5,906 nt of DNA from Anaerolineaceae bacterium (GTDB lineage: Bacteria > Chloroflexota > Anaerolineae > Anaerolineales > Anaerolineaceae): assembly GCA_003542325.1 (NCBI GenBank), contig DPKV01000138.1, positions 1-5,906 of the forward strand, in the 5' to 3' direction. The notes under the pieces were generated by a model, which worked only from the letters and a program-made list of their open reading frames with translations, ran no database searches and had not been told where the DNA came from. Position 1 is the first letter of the stretch; every line of letters starts with the position of its first letter. Both the position numbers and the translations under genes were made by a program. Below are positions 1 to 5,874 of this stretch, in pieces.

Positions 1-337
1 AGTAAACAAGATAGGTGCGGAACAATTCCGCATCTGTGATCAACCCGGCATTCTCCAACCGGATGCAGACCATCGATACCGATTCCCCATGATCGATTAT
101 AAAGCCCTGCTCGAGACCATCCATTTGAGCAGGAGAGAACATTATATCTTTATGGAGGTACAGATCAAGGGGATAAGCTAACTTCTGGGTGAGCGAAAGC
201 CCTTCAGCCGGTTTCCCGAATTGTTCGGTTACTTCAGAGGATATTGCGAGGAAGCCCGCACCTAAGCCAACGCAACCGATCAGCAGTGCTGTGATAACAA
301 GCAGCAGAAAAACCGAACGTCGCTTTCGATTATTCAT
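1..337 (-). CDS. mltG: Endolytic murein transglycosylase MltG (YceG-like), N-terminal part, cut by window edge
   Basis: Only the first 112 codons are present; the frame is open to base 1. MltG enzymes cleave nascent peptidoglycan glycan strands at the outer face of the cytoplasmic membrane. Visible here: a basic N-terminus (RKRR, residues 4-7), a hydrophobic membrane segment at about residues 8-32, then an extracytoplasmic stretch. Residues 79-111 (FIIDHGESV... RLENAGLITDAELFRTYLV) match the LysM-like region before the YceG catalytic core, typically a 'pGes...i...L...GlI.d...F..yl' pattern. The catalytic glutamate lies outside the window. The ATG at 335-337 is chosen because GAGGA (346-350) sits 8 bases upstream and it overlaps the ruvX stop by 8 bases (ATGAATAA), indicating translational coupling. 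Residues 19-22 (LIGC) also fit a lipobox, so lipoprotein anchoring is an alternative to a single transmembrane helix. The family call rests on the LysM-like segment and the ruvX neighbourhood, not on the catalytic domain. Confidence 0.82.
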   Translation of the reverse strand, partial: MNNRKRRSVFLLLVITALLIGCVGLGAGFLAISSEVTEQFGKPAEGLSLTQKLAYPLDLYLHKDIMFSPAQMDGLEQGFIIDHGESVSMVCIRLENAGLITDAELFRTYLVY

Positions 338-773
338 CAGGTCTATCCTCGTGATGTAATAAATCCTCATTCCGGATCAGGAAGTCCTGTAAAAGGATGC
401 TGGCTGCCAGGTCATCAAGATGGCCCCGGCGTTTTTTTCGGCTGGTGCCGAGAGCAATCCGGCTCTGAACAGCCGCCCGGGTGGTGCCGCTCTCATCCCA
501 CAGGTGGATCGGCAGGTCCGTTTCCATGGCAATGGCTTCCGCCAGTCGTTGTGATTTTCGCGCCTGGGGGCCAACTTCGCCATCCGAATCCAGTGGCTGT
601 CCCACGACAATCATCTGTGCATCTTCTTCCAGCGCAGCAGCCACGATTAGTTTCGCGTCCTCCTCCCGGGCTTGATGCTTGATCACCCGTAAAGGCCGCG
701 CAATGGTACCTGTTGGGTCACTGACCGCCAGACCAATCCGCTTTTCTCCGGGATCAACTGCCAGGACTTTCAT
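330..773 (-). CDS. ruvX: RuvX/YqgF family putative Holliday junction resolvase / pre-16S rRNA nuclease
   Basis: This 147-residue cytoplasmic protein has the usual length of the RuvX/YqgF family, an RNase H-like fold. The family is annotated as a Holliday junction resolvase and, in E. coli, is linked to maturation of the 5' end of 16S rRNA. Visible signatures in order are LAVDPGEKRIGLAVSD (residues 4-19) with the first acidic catalytic residue D7; VVGQPLDSDG (56-65), the equivalent of the family's VVGLP loop; LWDESGTTRAA (91-101), the equivalent of the DER-TT motif, with D93/E94; and HLDDLAASILLQDFL (118-132), carrying the last acidic site, D120. The family's common arginine after DE is replaced by serine. 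The ATG at 771-773 is preceded by AGCAGG (780-785) at 6 bases, one mismatch from AGGAGG. The gene has its own probable promoter after a terminator and overlaps mltG by 8 bases, so the two are probably one operon. Family identity is secure; which biochemical role dominates is not visible. Confidence 0.95.
   Translation of the reverse strand: MKVLAVDPGEKRIGLAVSDPTGTIARPLRVIKHQAREEDAKLIVAAALEEDAQMIVVGQPLDSDGEVGPQARKSQRLAEAIAMETDLPIHLWDESGTTRAAVQSRIALGTSRKKRRGHLDDLAASILLQDFLIRNEDLLHHEDRPDE
346..350 (-). promoter_or_regulatory. Ribosome binding site of mltG inside ruvX
   Basis: On the minus strand GAGGA lies 8 bases before the ATG at 337, within the last codons of ruvX. It fixes the mltG start and supports coupled translation of the two genes. 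Confidence 0.7.
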
Positions 774-823
774 TTACAGCCTGCTTCCGTTGTTAGGTTT
801 TGGTAAATCGTCCATTGCTAAAA

Positions 824-852
824 ATTATACTTTACAACGTCAGGATAAAAAC
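824..852 (-). promoter_or_regulatory. Probable promoter of ruvX-mltG
   Basis: On the minus strand a perfect TATAAT (829 to 824) lies about 50 bases upstream of the ruvX ATG, which would place the start of transcription near 817 and give a leader of about 44 bases. The -35 element is poor: at 16-17 bases spacing the sequence is TTTTTA or GTTTTT, which is also the T-run of the preceding terminator. The call rests on the perfect -10 hexamer and its position between a terminator and a start codon. Confidence 0.5.
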
Positions 853-875
853 GTCCCGGTGAAGTCCATCCGGGA
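847..875 (-). terminator. Rho-independent terminator after tal-pgi
   Basis: Read on the minus strand, TCCCGG and CCGGGA form a perfect 6-bp, GC-rich stem (870-875 with 854-859) around a 10-base loop. CG and a run of five T (847-851) follow. It starts about 23 bases after the tal-pgi stop codon and separates the sugar-phosphate genes from ruvX-mltG. The stem is short but the arrangement is canonical. Confidence 0.75.
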
Positions 876-898
876 AGCTAATTGCTGTGTTTTATTTG

Positions 899-3664
899 TT
901 AGAAATTGAGGGCGTCGTCTGCCGGCAGGTGTACTCTAAGTACTCTCCTGCCTCGACTTTGCAGAGCCTCCAGGTCACCCTGAGCCTGGGCCTGGGCCAG
1001 AACGCTGAATGAATAAGCCGCTCCCGGAATGGCCAGGTCCGATTGATCTTCCTGTGTAATCTGCAGGAACACGCCATTATTCGCTCCACCCTTGTGCAAC
1101 TGTCCGGTGGAATGCAGGAAACGAGGTCCAAAACCAAGTGTAGTGGCCTTGCCTGTGGCTTTCAAAATGCGTTCCCGTAAAGCTGTCAACTTCGCTTCAT
1201 TCACGCCATTGCGGGGCAGGTAAGCATTAATCGCAATATACTCGCCATCTTCTGCCAGGGCAGTAAAACCGGTGATGGCGTCTGCCAGCGTCTTGCACTC
1301 GGATACACCTTTGAACGGTTCGCCGAATACTTTTACATCGCCATATTCAATCAGGGGCTCAGATTCGGGCAGTGAACCGGTTTCCACAAACATATTGAGT
1401 TTGGCTTCGGTCCGGTCTTTGCTGTCCTGCACATCCGGCTGGTCAAAAGCGTTCACCTCGATCACACTGCAAGCGATGGCAATCGCAAATTCCCACCGAT
1501 AAAATTCACCACCCAGGTCATAAAGATGGGGGAAATCATTGACCAAAACCGGCTTGCCGGCTTCCTTGAGAGCTTCCACTGTATCATCATACTCACCATT
1601 CGCCCGAAGGTGAACAAAAAGGCGGTCCTCACCATAACTTTCCGGGGCCACCAGCGGTTCATCAACCACCGGGACGATCCCCTTTCCCTCCTTGCCACTG
1701 CTCTCGGCGATCAACTGCTCCAACCAGGCACCAAAAGGCTGCACCGGGCTATCCGTGAGGAAGGTCAGTTTGTCCATCCCCAGTTTCGCGGCCGACCCAA
1801 TCAGGAGGCCTAAAATGGCACCTGGGTTTTCTTCGATGGCAGGGTTGGCACACTGGGCTGCCATATCGCTGGCTGACCAGAGGAACTGCGACAAGTCTAT
1901 CCCCATCAGAGCCGCAGGGACCAGTCCGAAGTGCGTCAGGGCTGAGTATCGCCCACCCACGTTCGGATTAGCGGTAAAGGTCGCCCTGAACCCCCTTTCA
2001 GCCGCAACCTGCGCCAGGTAACTGCCGGGATCGGTAATGGCGATGAAATGCTTCGCCCAGGATGCGCCAATATTGGCTTCCGCCTGTCCGGCGAAGTATG
2101 CAAAGAAACTCATCGGCTCCGTTGTTGTTCCGGATTTGCTGGCCACAATGAACAGGGTCTTACCGTAATCCACCCAGGCCTCAGCTTCTGCCACCTGGCC
2201 GGGTACGGTCGAATCCAGGATTTTGAGTTCCAACCCTTCCACATATTCCCTGAAAATGAGACTGAGCGTTTCAGGGGTCAATGAAGACCCGCCCATTCCC
2301 AGTAATAAAACCTTCTCAAAGCCGGCTTCGAGCGCACTATCGGTAAACGCATACAGATCCTCAATGAATCCCTGGCTTTGATCCGGCAGATCAACCCATC
2401 CCAAACGGGTTTGTACGGTGTTCTTGCCTGCGGCGTCATTCGTCCAAAGTGTCGGGTCAAACCGGAGCAAACGTGAAATGGCTTTATTCTGAGAATAATG
2501 CCTCGCATAGTCAGAAACCAACCGTTTGAATAGGTCATCCATCCCGGCTAAAATGTCAACGCGCTGATCCTCAATGACATCGAGCAAATCGCGGAAAGCT
2601 TCAGCAAATTTCTGAACCCCTTCTTCTTCCAATTCCCGGGTCAACGTATCGAGGGAAATCCCCAAACTCTCAAGGGACCGGAAATCCTTTTCAGCCTGTT
2701 CCAGGTCATCATGGATGGAGACCCGTGACTCGCCATGATCCAAAAAGGCTTCCAGGGTATCCGGTGGAACGGTGTTGACTGAATTTTCTGCGATCAGGGA
2801 TTCCACATATAAGACATCACTGTAGACAGGGTCTTTCGTGCTGGTTGAAGCCCATAAAGGTCGTTGTTTCTGAGCGCCTCTGGCGGCGAGAGCCTCAAAC
2901 CTGTTGGAGCTGAAGAAGGCTTCATAATCCTGATAAGCCAACCGGGTGTTGGCAATCGCCAGCTTGCCTTTCAACTGTTCCGCTGTCTCAGCCTTTGACC
3001 CCCCTTCGTCAATGACCGCTTGCAGACACTTGTCCGCTTTTGAATCCAGACGGGAAACGAAGAAAGAAGCCACCGATGCAATTTCGGATATATCCAAACC
3101 GGCAGCAGAACGCTTTTCCAATCCTGCGACGTAGGCCTCCATGACCTCCTGGTAACGTTTCCGGGAAAAGATCAGGGTGACATTGACATTCACGCCGGCA
3201 GCAATCACTTCTGTGATTGCGGGAAGTCCCGCTTTTGTCGCCGGGATTTTGACCATCAGGTTTGGCCGGGCGACTTCGTCCCACAACCAGAGCGCTTCGT
3301 CAATCGTCCCCTGAGTGTCATTCGCCAGGTTGGGGTTCACCTCCAGACTCACATATCCATCAGCGCCTTCCGTGGCCTCGTAATATGGCCCAAACAGATC
3401 AGCCACATCCTGAATATCCTTGATGGCCAGATGATAGAAGATCGATTTTGCATCCAATCCAGCCCAGGAAAGCGTTTGTAGATCTGCCGCGTAATCATCG
3501 CTGTCAGCGATTGCATTGCGGAAGATACTGGGATTTGAAGTAACACCGTAAATCTCACGGCGTTCAATCCGTTCCATTAAAGAACCGTCTTCAATCAGCG
3601 CACGACGGATATTGTCATACCAGAGTGACTGGCCGAGTACATTTAGTTTTACTGCCTGGTTCAT
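899..3664 (-). CDS. tal-pgi: Bifunctional transaldolase / glucose-6-phosphate isomerase fusion
   Basis: A 921-residue cytoplasmic enzyme with two complete catalytic units. Residues 1 to about 368 are transaldolase (sedoheptulose-7-P + glyceraldehyde-3-P to erythrose-4-P + fructose-6-P): LWYDNIRR (14-21), GVTSNPSIF (40-48), LMVKIPAT (136-143) with Schiff-base lysine K139, NVTLIF (161-166), ASVASFFVSRLD (196-207) and WASTSTKDP (271-279). From about 395 the chain is phosphoglucose isomerase (fructose-6-P to glucose-6-P) with SIS-fold motifs: LLLGMGGSSLTPE (453-465), SKSGTTTEP (509-517), NVGGRYSALTHFG (568-580, with R572), the ESSGKEGKG loop (654-662, candidate base E654) and FDQPDVQDSK (740-749). 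K749 aligns with the catalytic lysine of FDQxGVExxK. About 170 residues follow, including FLHSTGQLHKGG (849-860), a conserved block of this fusion family. The reading frame runs unbroken across both halves, so this is a true fusion. The ATG at 3664 is preferred over an in-frame ATG at 3691 because GAAAGGA lies 5 bases before it and residue 1 begins the transaldolase fold. Fructose-6-P made by the first half is the substrate of the second. Confidence 0.96.
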   Translation of the reverse strand: MNQAVKLNVLGQSLWYDNIRRALIEDGSLMERIERREIYGVTSNPSIFRNAIADSDDYAADLQTLSWAGLDAKSIFYHLAIKDIQDVADLFGPYYEATEGADGYVSLEVNPNLANDTQGTIDEALWLWDEVARPNLMVKIPATKAGLPAITEVIAAGVNVNVTLIFSRKRYQEVMEAYVAGLEKRSAAGLDISEIASVASFFVSRLDSKADKCLQAVIDEGGSKAETAEQLKGKLAIANTRLAYQDYEAFFSSNRFEALAARGAQKQRPLWASTSTKDPVYSDVLYVESLIAENSVNTVPPDTLEAFLDHGESRVSIHDDLEQAEKDFRSLESLGISLDTLTRELEEEGVQKFAEAFRDLLDVIEDQRVDILAGMDDLFKRLVSDYARHYSQNKAISRLLRFDPTLWTNDAAGKNTVQTRLGWVDLPDQSQGFIEDLYAFTDSALEAGFEKVLLLGMGGSSLTPETLSLIFREYVEGLELKILDSTVPGQVAEAEAWVDYGKTLFIVASKSGTTTEPMSFFAYFAGQAEANIGASWAKHFIAITDPGSYLAQVAAERGFRATFTANPNVGGRYSALTHFGLVPAALMGIDLSQFLWSASDMAAQCANPAIEENPGAILGLLIGSAAKLGMDKLTFLTDSPVQPFGAWLEQLIAESSGKEGKGIVPVVDEPLVAPESYGEDRLFVHLRANGEYDDTVEALKEAGKPVLVNDFPHLYDLGGEFYRWEFAIAIACSVIEVNAFDQPDVQDSKDRTEAKLNMFVETGSLPESEPLIEYGDVKVFGEPFKGVSECKTLADAITGFTALAEDGEYIAINAYLPRNGVNEAKLTALRERILKATGKATTLGFGPRFLHSTGQLHKGGANNGVFLQITQEDQSDLAIPGAAYSFSVLAQAQAQGDLEALQSRGRRVLRVHLPADDALNF

Positions 3665-3669
3665 TGTGT

Positions 3670-3676
3670 TCCTTTC
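3670..3676 (-). promoter_or_regulatory. Ribosome binding site deciding the tal-pgi start
   Basis: On the minus strand GAAAGGA lies 5 bases (ACACA) before the ATG at 3664. The alternative ATG at 3691 has no comparable site; the only purine run before it, AGAGGG, is 14 bases away and buried in the inverted repeat. The same heptamer precedes tkt. Confidence 0.75.
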
Positions 3677-3699
3677 ATCAAACCATTTCATCTGTCATA

Positions 3700-3728
3700 A
3701 TTTTACCCTCTCAAATACCTGCTGAGAG
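3700..3728 (-). promoter_or_regulatory. Candidate promoter of tal-pgi
   Basis: On the minus strand TAAAAT (3705 to 3700, five of six matches to TATAAT) lies 17 bases after CTCTCA (3728 to 3723, three of six to TTGACA). Transcription would start near 3693 with a leader of about 29 bases, placing the rejected upstream ATG almost at the transcript's 5' end. The -35 match is weak. Support comes from the similar CTGTCA / TAAAAT arrangement before tkt and from the position in the gap. Co-transcription with tkt by read-through is equally possible, since no canonical terminator separates the genes. Confidence 0.35.
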
Positions 3729-3735
3729 GGTAAAA
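3701..3735 (-). repeat. Perfect 13-bp inverted repeat between tkt and tal-pgi, possible operator
   Basis: TTTTACCCTCTCA (3701-3713) is exactly complementary to TGAGAGGGTAAAA (3723-3735), with a 9-base spacer (3714-3722). Both arms end outward in A/T such that on either strand the 3' arm finishes in AAAA, with no T-run after a GC stem, so it does not look like an intrinsic terminator. On the minus strand it spans the candidate -35 and -10 of tal-pgi, which fits an operator for a dimeric regulator. A transcript hairpin that stabilises or processes the tkt-tal-pgi message is the main alternative. Confidence 0.6.
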
Positions 3736-3770
3736 ATGTCACCTACATATATTTTTTAGGGTAACAGCAC

Positions 3771-5813
3771 CTATTTATATCCGTTATTCCGGTCTTCATT
3801 GGAAAGTCTAACCGATTGAAGCAGGTCAAGCGCGGCGTTCATCACATTTGAAACACGGAAGCCATACTTTTCCATGACCAGCTCACCGGGAGCAGAAGCG
3901 CCGAAAGTGTCAATCCCAATTACCTTGCCATGTTCACCAACCCAGGTTTCCCAGCCAAAGGAAACGCCGGCTTCCACAGCCAAACGAGCCTTAATTCCGG
4001 GTGGCAGGACCTGGTCGCGGTATGCCTGCGGCTGCGCTTTGAACAACTCCCAGCTTGGGAAGGAAACCACGCGGACATTGACGCTCTCCGCAGCCAGCCG
4101 GGTTGCTGCCTGGAGGACTAAATCCACCTCGGAACCGGATGCCATCAGGATCAGTTCAGGATCCTCATCACCGATATCTGCGAGAGTATAAGCGCCTTTG
4201 AGCAGACCCTCTGCATTGGCAAAGATTTCCCGGTCGATCGTCGGCAGGTTCTGCCGTGAAAGGATCAGAGCGGTCGGACCATCATGCTCAATGGCGAATC
4301 GCCAGGCCTGCGCTGTCTCGTTCGCGTCGCAGGGTCGAATCGTTACCATTTTGGGAATGATCCGCAGGCTGGCCACATGTTCAACCGGTTGGTGTGTGGG
4401 GCCATCTTCGCCCACACCGATGGAATCATGAGTAAAGACCCAGATGGAATGGTAACCGGAAAGCGCAGAGATACGCAATGCGCCCCGCATGTAATCTGAA
4501 AATACGAGGAATGTTCCACCATAAGGGATCAAGCCGCCGTGAACGGCCATTCCGTTCACGATTGCGCCCATGCCATGTTCCCGAACCCCAAAGTGCATAT
4601 TGCGTCCTTCAGGGGTTTCCGGTGAGAAAGCGGGTTCTTTTGAAATCCAGGTCTTATTGGATGGCGCCAGGTCAGCGGAACCGCCCATTAATTCAGGGAG
4701 TTTGGCTGCGAGCGCGTTGATGACCTTGCCTGAAGACGCTCTTGAGGCCATGCCTTTCGGATCAGCCGGAAAAACAGGGACAGCGTCCAACCAGTCTTCC
4801 GGCAGCTTGCCTTCGATGCGTCGTTCAAGTTCGGCAGCCATGTCGGGATAAGCTTCTTGATAAGCATTGAACTTTGCCTGCCAGGCAGCTTCAAGTTCAA
4901 ATCCTTCGTCTACTTTCGAATGGAAATGCGCCAGAACCTCTTCAGGGATATAAAAATGGGGTTCCGTGGGCCATCCGACGGCTTCCTTTGCCAGGCCAAT
5001 TTCCTCCCAACCGGGAGGAGTCCCATGCGCCTCTTCTGTTCCCTGAACATGTGGGAGGCCGTCACCAATCGTCGTATGAACGATGATGACGGAAGGTCGT
5101 GGATCTGCCTTTGCAGCTTCCACTGCGGCCAGCATTCCTTCCACATCAAAGGGATCAGCGACGCGGCTGACATGCCAGCCATAGGCTTCAAACCGTGCGC
5201 CCCGGTCTTCGGTGAACGCCAGATCGGTTGAACCGTCAATAGAAATGCGGTTGTCATCATAGAAATAGATCAATTTGCCAAGTTTTAAATGCCCAGCCAG
5301 GGATGCGGCTTCTGAAGCGACGCCCTCCATCAAATCTCCATCGGTCACAATGGCGTAGGTGTAATGGTCAATGATCTCATGACCAGGGCGGTTGAATTCA
5401 GCCGCCAGGTGAGCTTCAGCAATCGCCATCCCCACACCATTTGCCAAACCCTGCCCCAATGGACCGGTTGTGACCTCCACACCGGGAGTCTCGCCATATT
5501 CAGGATGCCCGGGTGTTTTACTGCCCCATTGCCGGAAGGATTGCAGGTCTTCAAGAGACACATCGTATCCGGTTAAATGCAGCATGCTATAAATCAACAT
5601 GGAACCATGACCACCGGACAAAACAAACCGGTCACGGTTGAACCACTTCGGATTCCTGGGATTATAACGAAGCAATTTCATCCAGAGGGCATAGGCTATA
5701 CCTGATGTCCCCAAGGGCAGGCCAGGATGACCTGAATTTGCAGTTTGAACACCATCAACAGCTAAAAATTTTATGGTGTTAATGGCTTTGGCTTGGAGTG
5801 ATTCCTGACTCAT
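3771..5813 (-). CDS. tkt: Transketolase
   Basis: A 680-residue thiamine-diphosphate enzyme of the cytosol that moves two-carbon units between xylulose-5-P and ribose-5-P or erythrose-4-P (non-oxidative pentose phosphate pathway). Full length compared with E. coli TktA (about 663). Domains: pyrophosphate-binding domain about 1-330, pyrimidine-binding domain about 352-525, C-terminal domain about 545-665. Motifs: [11 protein letters not shown] (25-35, H29), SGGHGSML (66-73, H69), PGHPE (101-105, H103), TTGPLGQG (115-122), the ThDP/metal segment TDGDLMEG (157-164) to FYDDN (184-188), EAHG (261-264, H263), R358 and S385 at substrate-phosphate positions, [10 protein letters not shown] (408-417) with the cofactor-activating E412, DGPTHQP (470-476, D470/H474) and SRQNLP (519-524, R520). 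All expected catalytic residues are present. The ATG at 5813 is preferred over an in-frame GTG at 5843: residue 1 begins the conserved fold, GAAAGGA lies 10 bases upstream, and the GTG falls at the predicted transcription start. tal-pgi follows after 106 bases, giving consecutive pathway steps. Confidence 0.97.
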   Translation of the reverse strand: MSQESLQAKAINTIKFLAVDGVQTANSGHPGLPLGTSGIAYALWMKLLRYNPRNPKWFNRDRFVLSGGHGSMLIYSMLHLTGYDVSLEDLQSFRQWGSKTPGHPEYGETPGVEVTTGPLGQGLANGVGMAIAEAHLAAEFNRPGHEIIDHYTYAIVTDGDLMEGVASEAASLAGHLKLGKLIYFYDDNRISIDGSTDLAFTEDRGARFEAYGWHVSRVADPFDVEGMLAAVEAAKADPRPSVIIVHTTIGDGLPHVQGTEEAHGTPPGWEEIGLAKEAVGWPTEPHFYIPEEVLAHFHSKVDEGFELEAAWQAKFNAYQEAYPDMAAELERRIEGKLPEDWLDAVPVFPADPKGMASRASSGKVINALAAKLPELMGGSADLAPSNKTWISKEPAFSPETPEGRNMHFGVREHGMGAIVNGMAVHGGLIPYGGTFLVFSDYMRGALRISALSGYHSIWVFTHDSIGVGEDGPTHQPVEHVASLRIIPKMVTIRPCDANETAQAWRFAIEHDGPTALILSRQNLPTIDREIFANAEGLLKGAYTLADIGDEDPELILMASGSEVDLVLQAATRLAAESVNVRVVSFPSWELFKAQPQAYRDQVLPPGIKARLAVEAGVSFGWETWVGEHGKVIGIDTFGASAPGELVMEKYGFRVSNVMNAALDLLQSVRLSNEDRNNGYK

Positions 5814-5823
5814 GGGATAAAGG

Positions 5824-5830
5824 TCCTTTC
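5824..5830 (-). promoter_or_regulatory. Ribosome binding site of tkt, long spacing
   Basis: On the minus strand GAAAGGA lies 10 bases before the ATG at 5813. It is identical to the tal-pgi site but has a long spacer. The following bases make it part of a short palindrome, AAAGGACCTTT (5819-5829). Confidence 0.6.
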
Positions 5831-5846
5831 TATAAATAATCACTCC

Positions 5847-5874
5847 ATTTTACCATGACAGCCTTCCTTGACAG
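5847..5874 (-). promoter_or_regulatory. Probable promoter of tkt
   Basis: On the minus strand TAAAAT (5852 to 5847) is preceded by TGG, giving an extended -10 (TGGTAAAAT), and lies 16 bases after CTGTCA (5874 to 5869, four of six matches to TTGACA). Transcription would start near 5840 and leave a leader of about 27 bases containing the GAAAGGA site. A second CTGTCA (5861 to 5856) lies 13 bases downstream, inside the spacer. Bases 5875-5906 show no recognisable gene end, so whether tkt is also read from upstream cannot be told. Confidence 0.45.

Noticed and set aside
157..164. Reading the transketolase TDG in place of the textbook GDG at the thiamine-diphosphate motif (protein residues 157-159) as a defect
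   Set aside because: The aspartate and glycine that matter are kept, the surrounding MEG and FYDDN segments are intact, and SDG/TDG variants are known to me from many active transketolases. The positions here are residues of the tkt protein, not bases.
679..909. A 76-codon plus-strand open frame across the ruvX start and the gap to tal-pgi
   Set aside because: It runs antisense through the ruvX N-terminus, its promoter and the tal-pgi terminator; composition and motifs give no sign of a protein.
1526..2021. Plus-strand open frames of up to 109 codons opposite tal-pgi
   Set aside because: They lie antisense to well-recognised coding sequence, have no recognisable motifs, and are expected by-products of the codon bias of the real gene.
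3665..3691. Longer tal-pgi start at the in-frame ATG at 3691, giving nine extra residues
   Set aside because: No ribosome site at a usable distance, the extra residues are not part of the transaldolase fold, and the ATG at 3664 has GAAAGGA 5 bases upstream.
3701..3735. The inverted repeat read as a rho-independent terminator of tkt
   Set aside because: The arms end in AAAA on the 3' side on both strands and no T-run follows the stem; the GC part is internal. The overlap with a promoter-like sequence fits an operator better, though it is not proven.
4857..5231. A 124-codon plus-strand open frame opposite tkt, and a 116-codon minus-strand one overlapping it
   Set aside because: Both are shadows of the transketolase frame, whose motifs ([12 protein letters not shown]) are intact through this region.
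5814..5843. Longer tkt start at the in-frame GTG at 5843, giving ten extra residues
   Set aside because: It lies at the predicted transcription start, has no ribosome site, and would place the GAAAGGA site inside the coding region.
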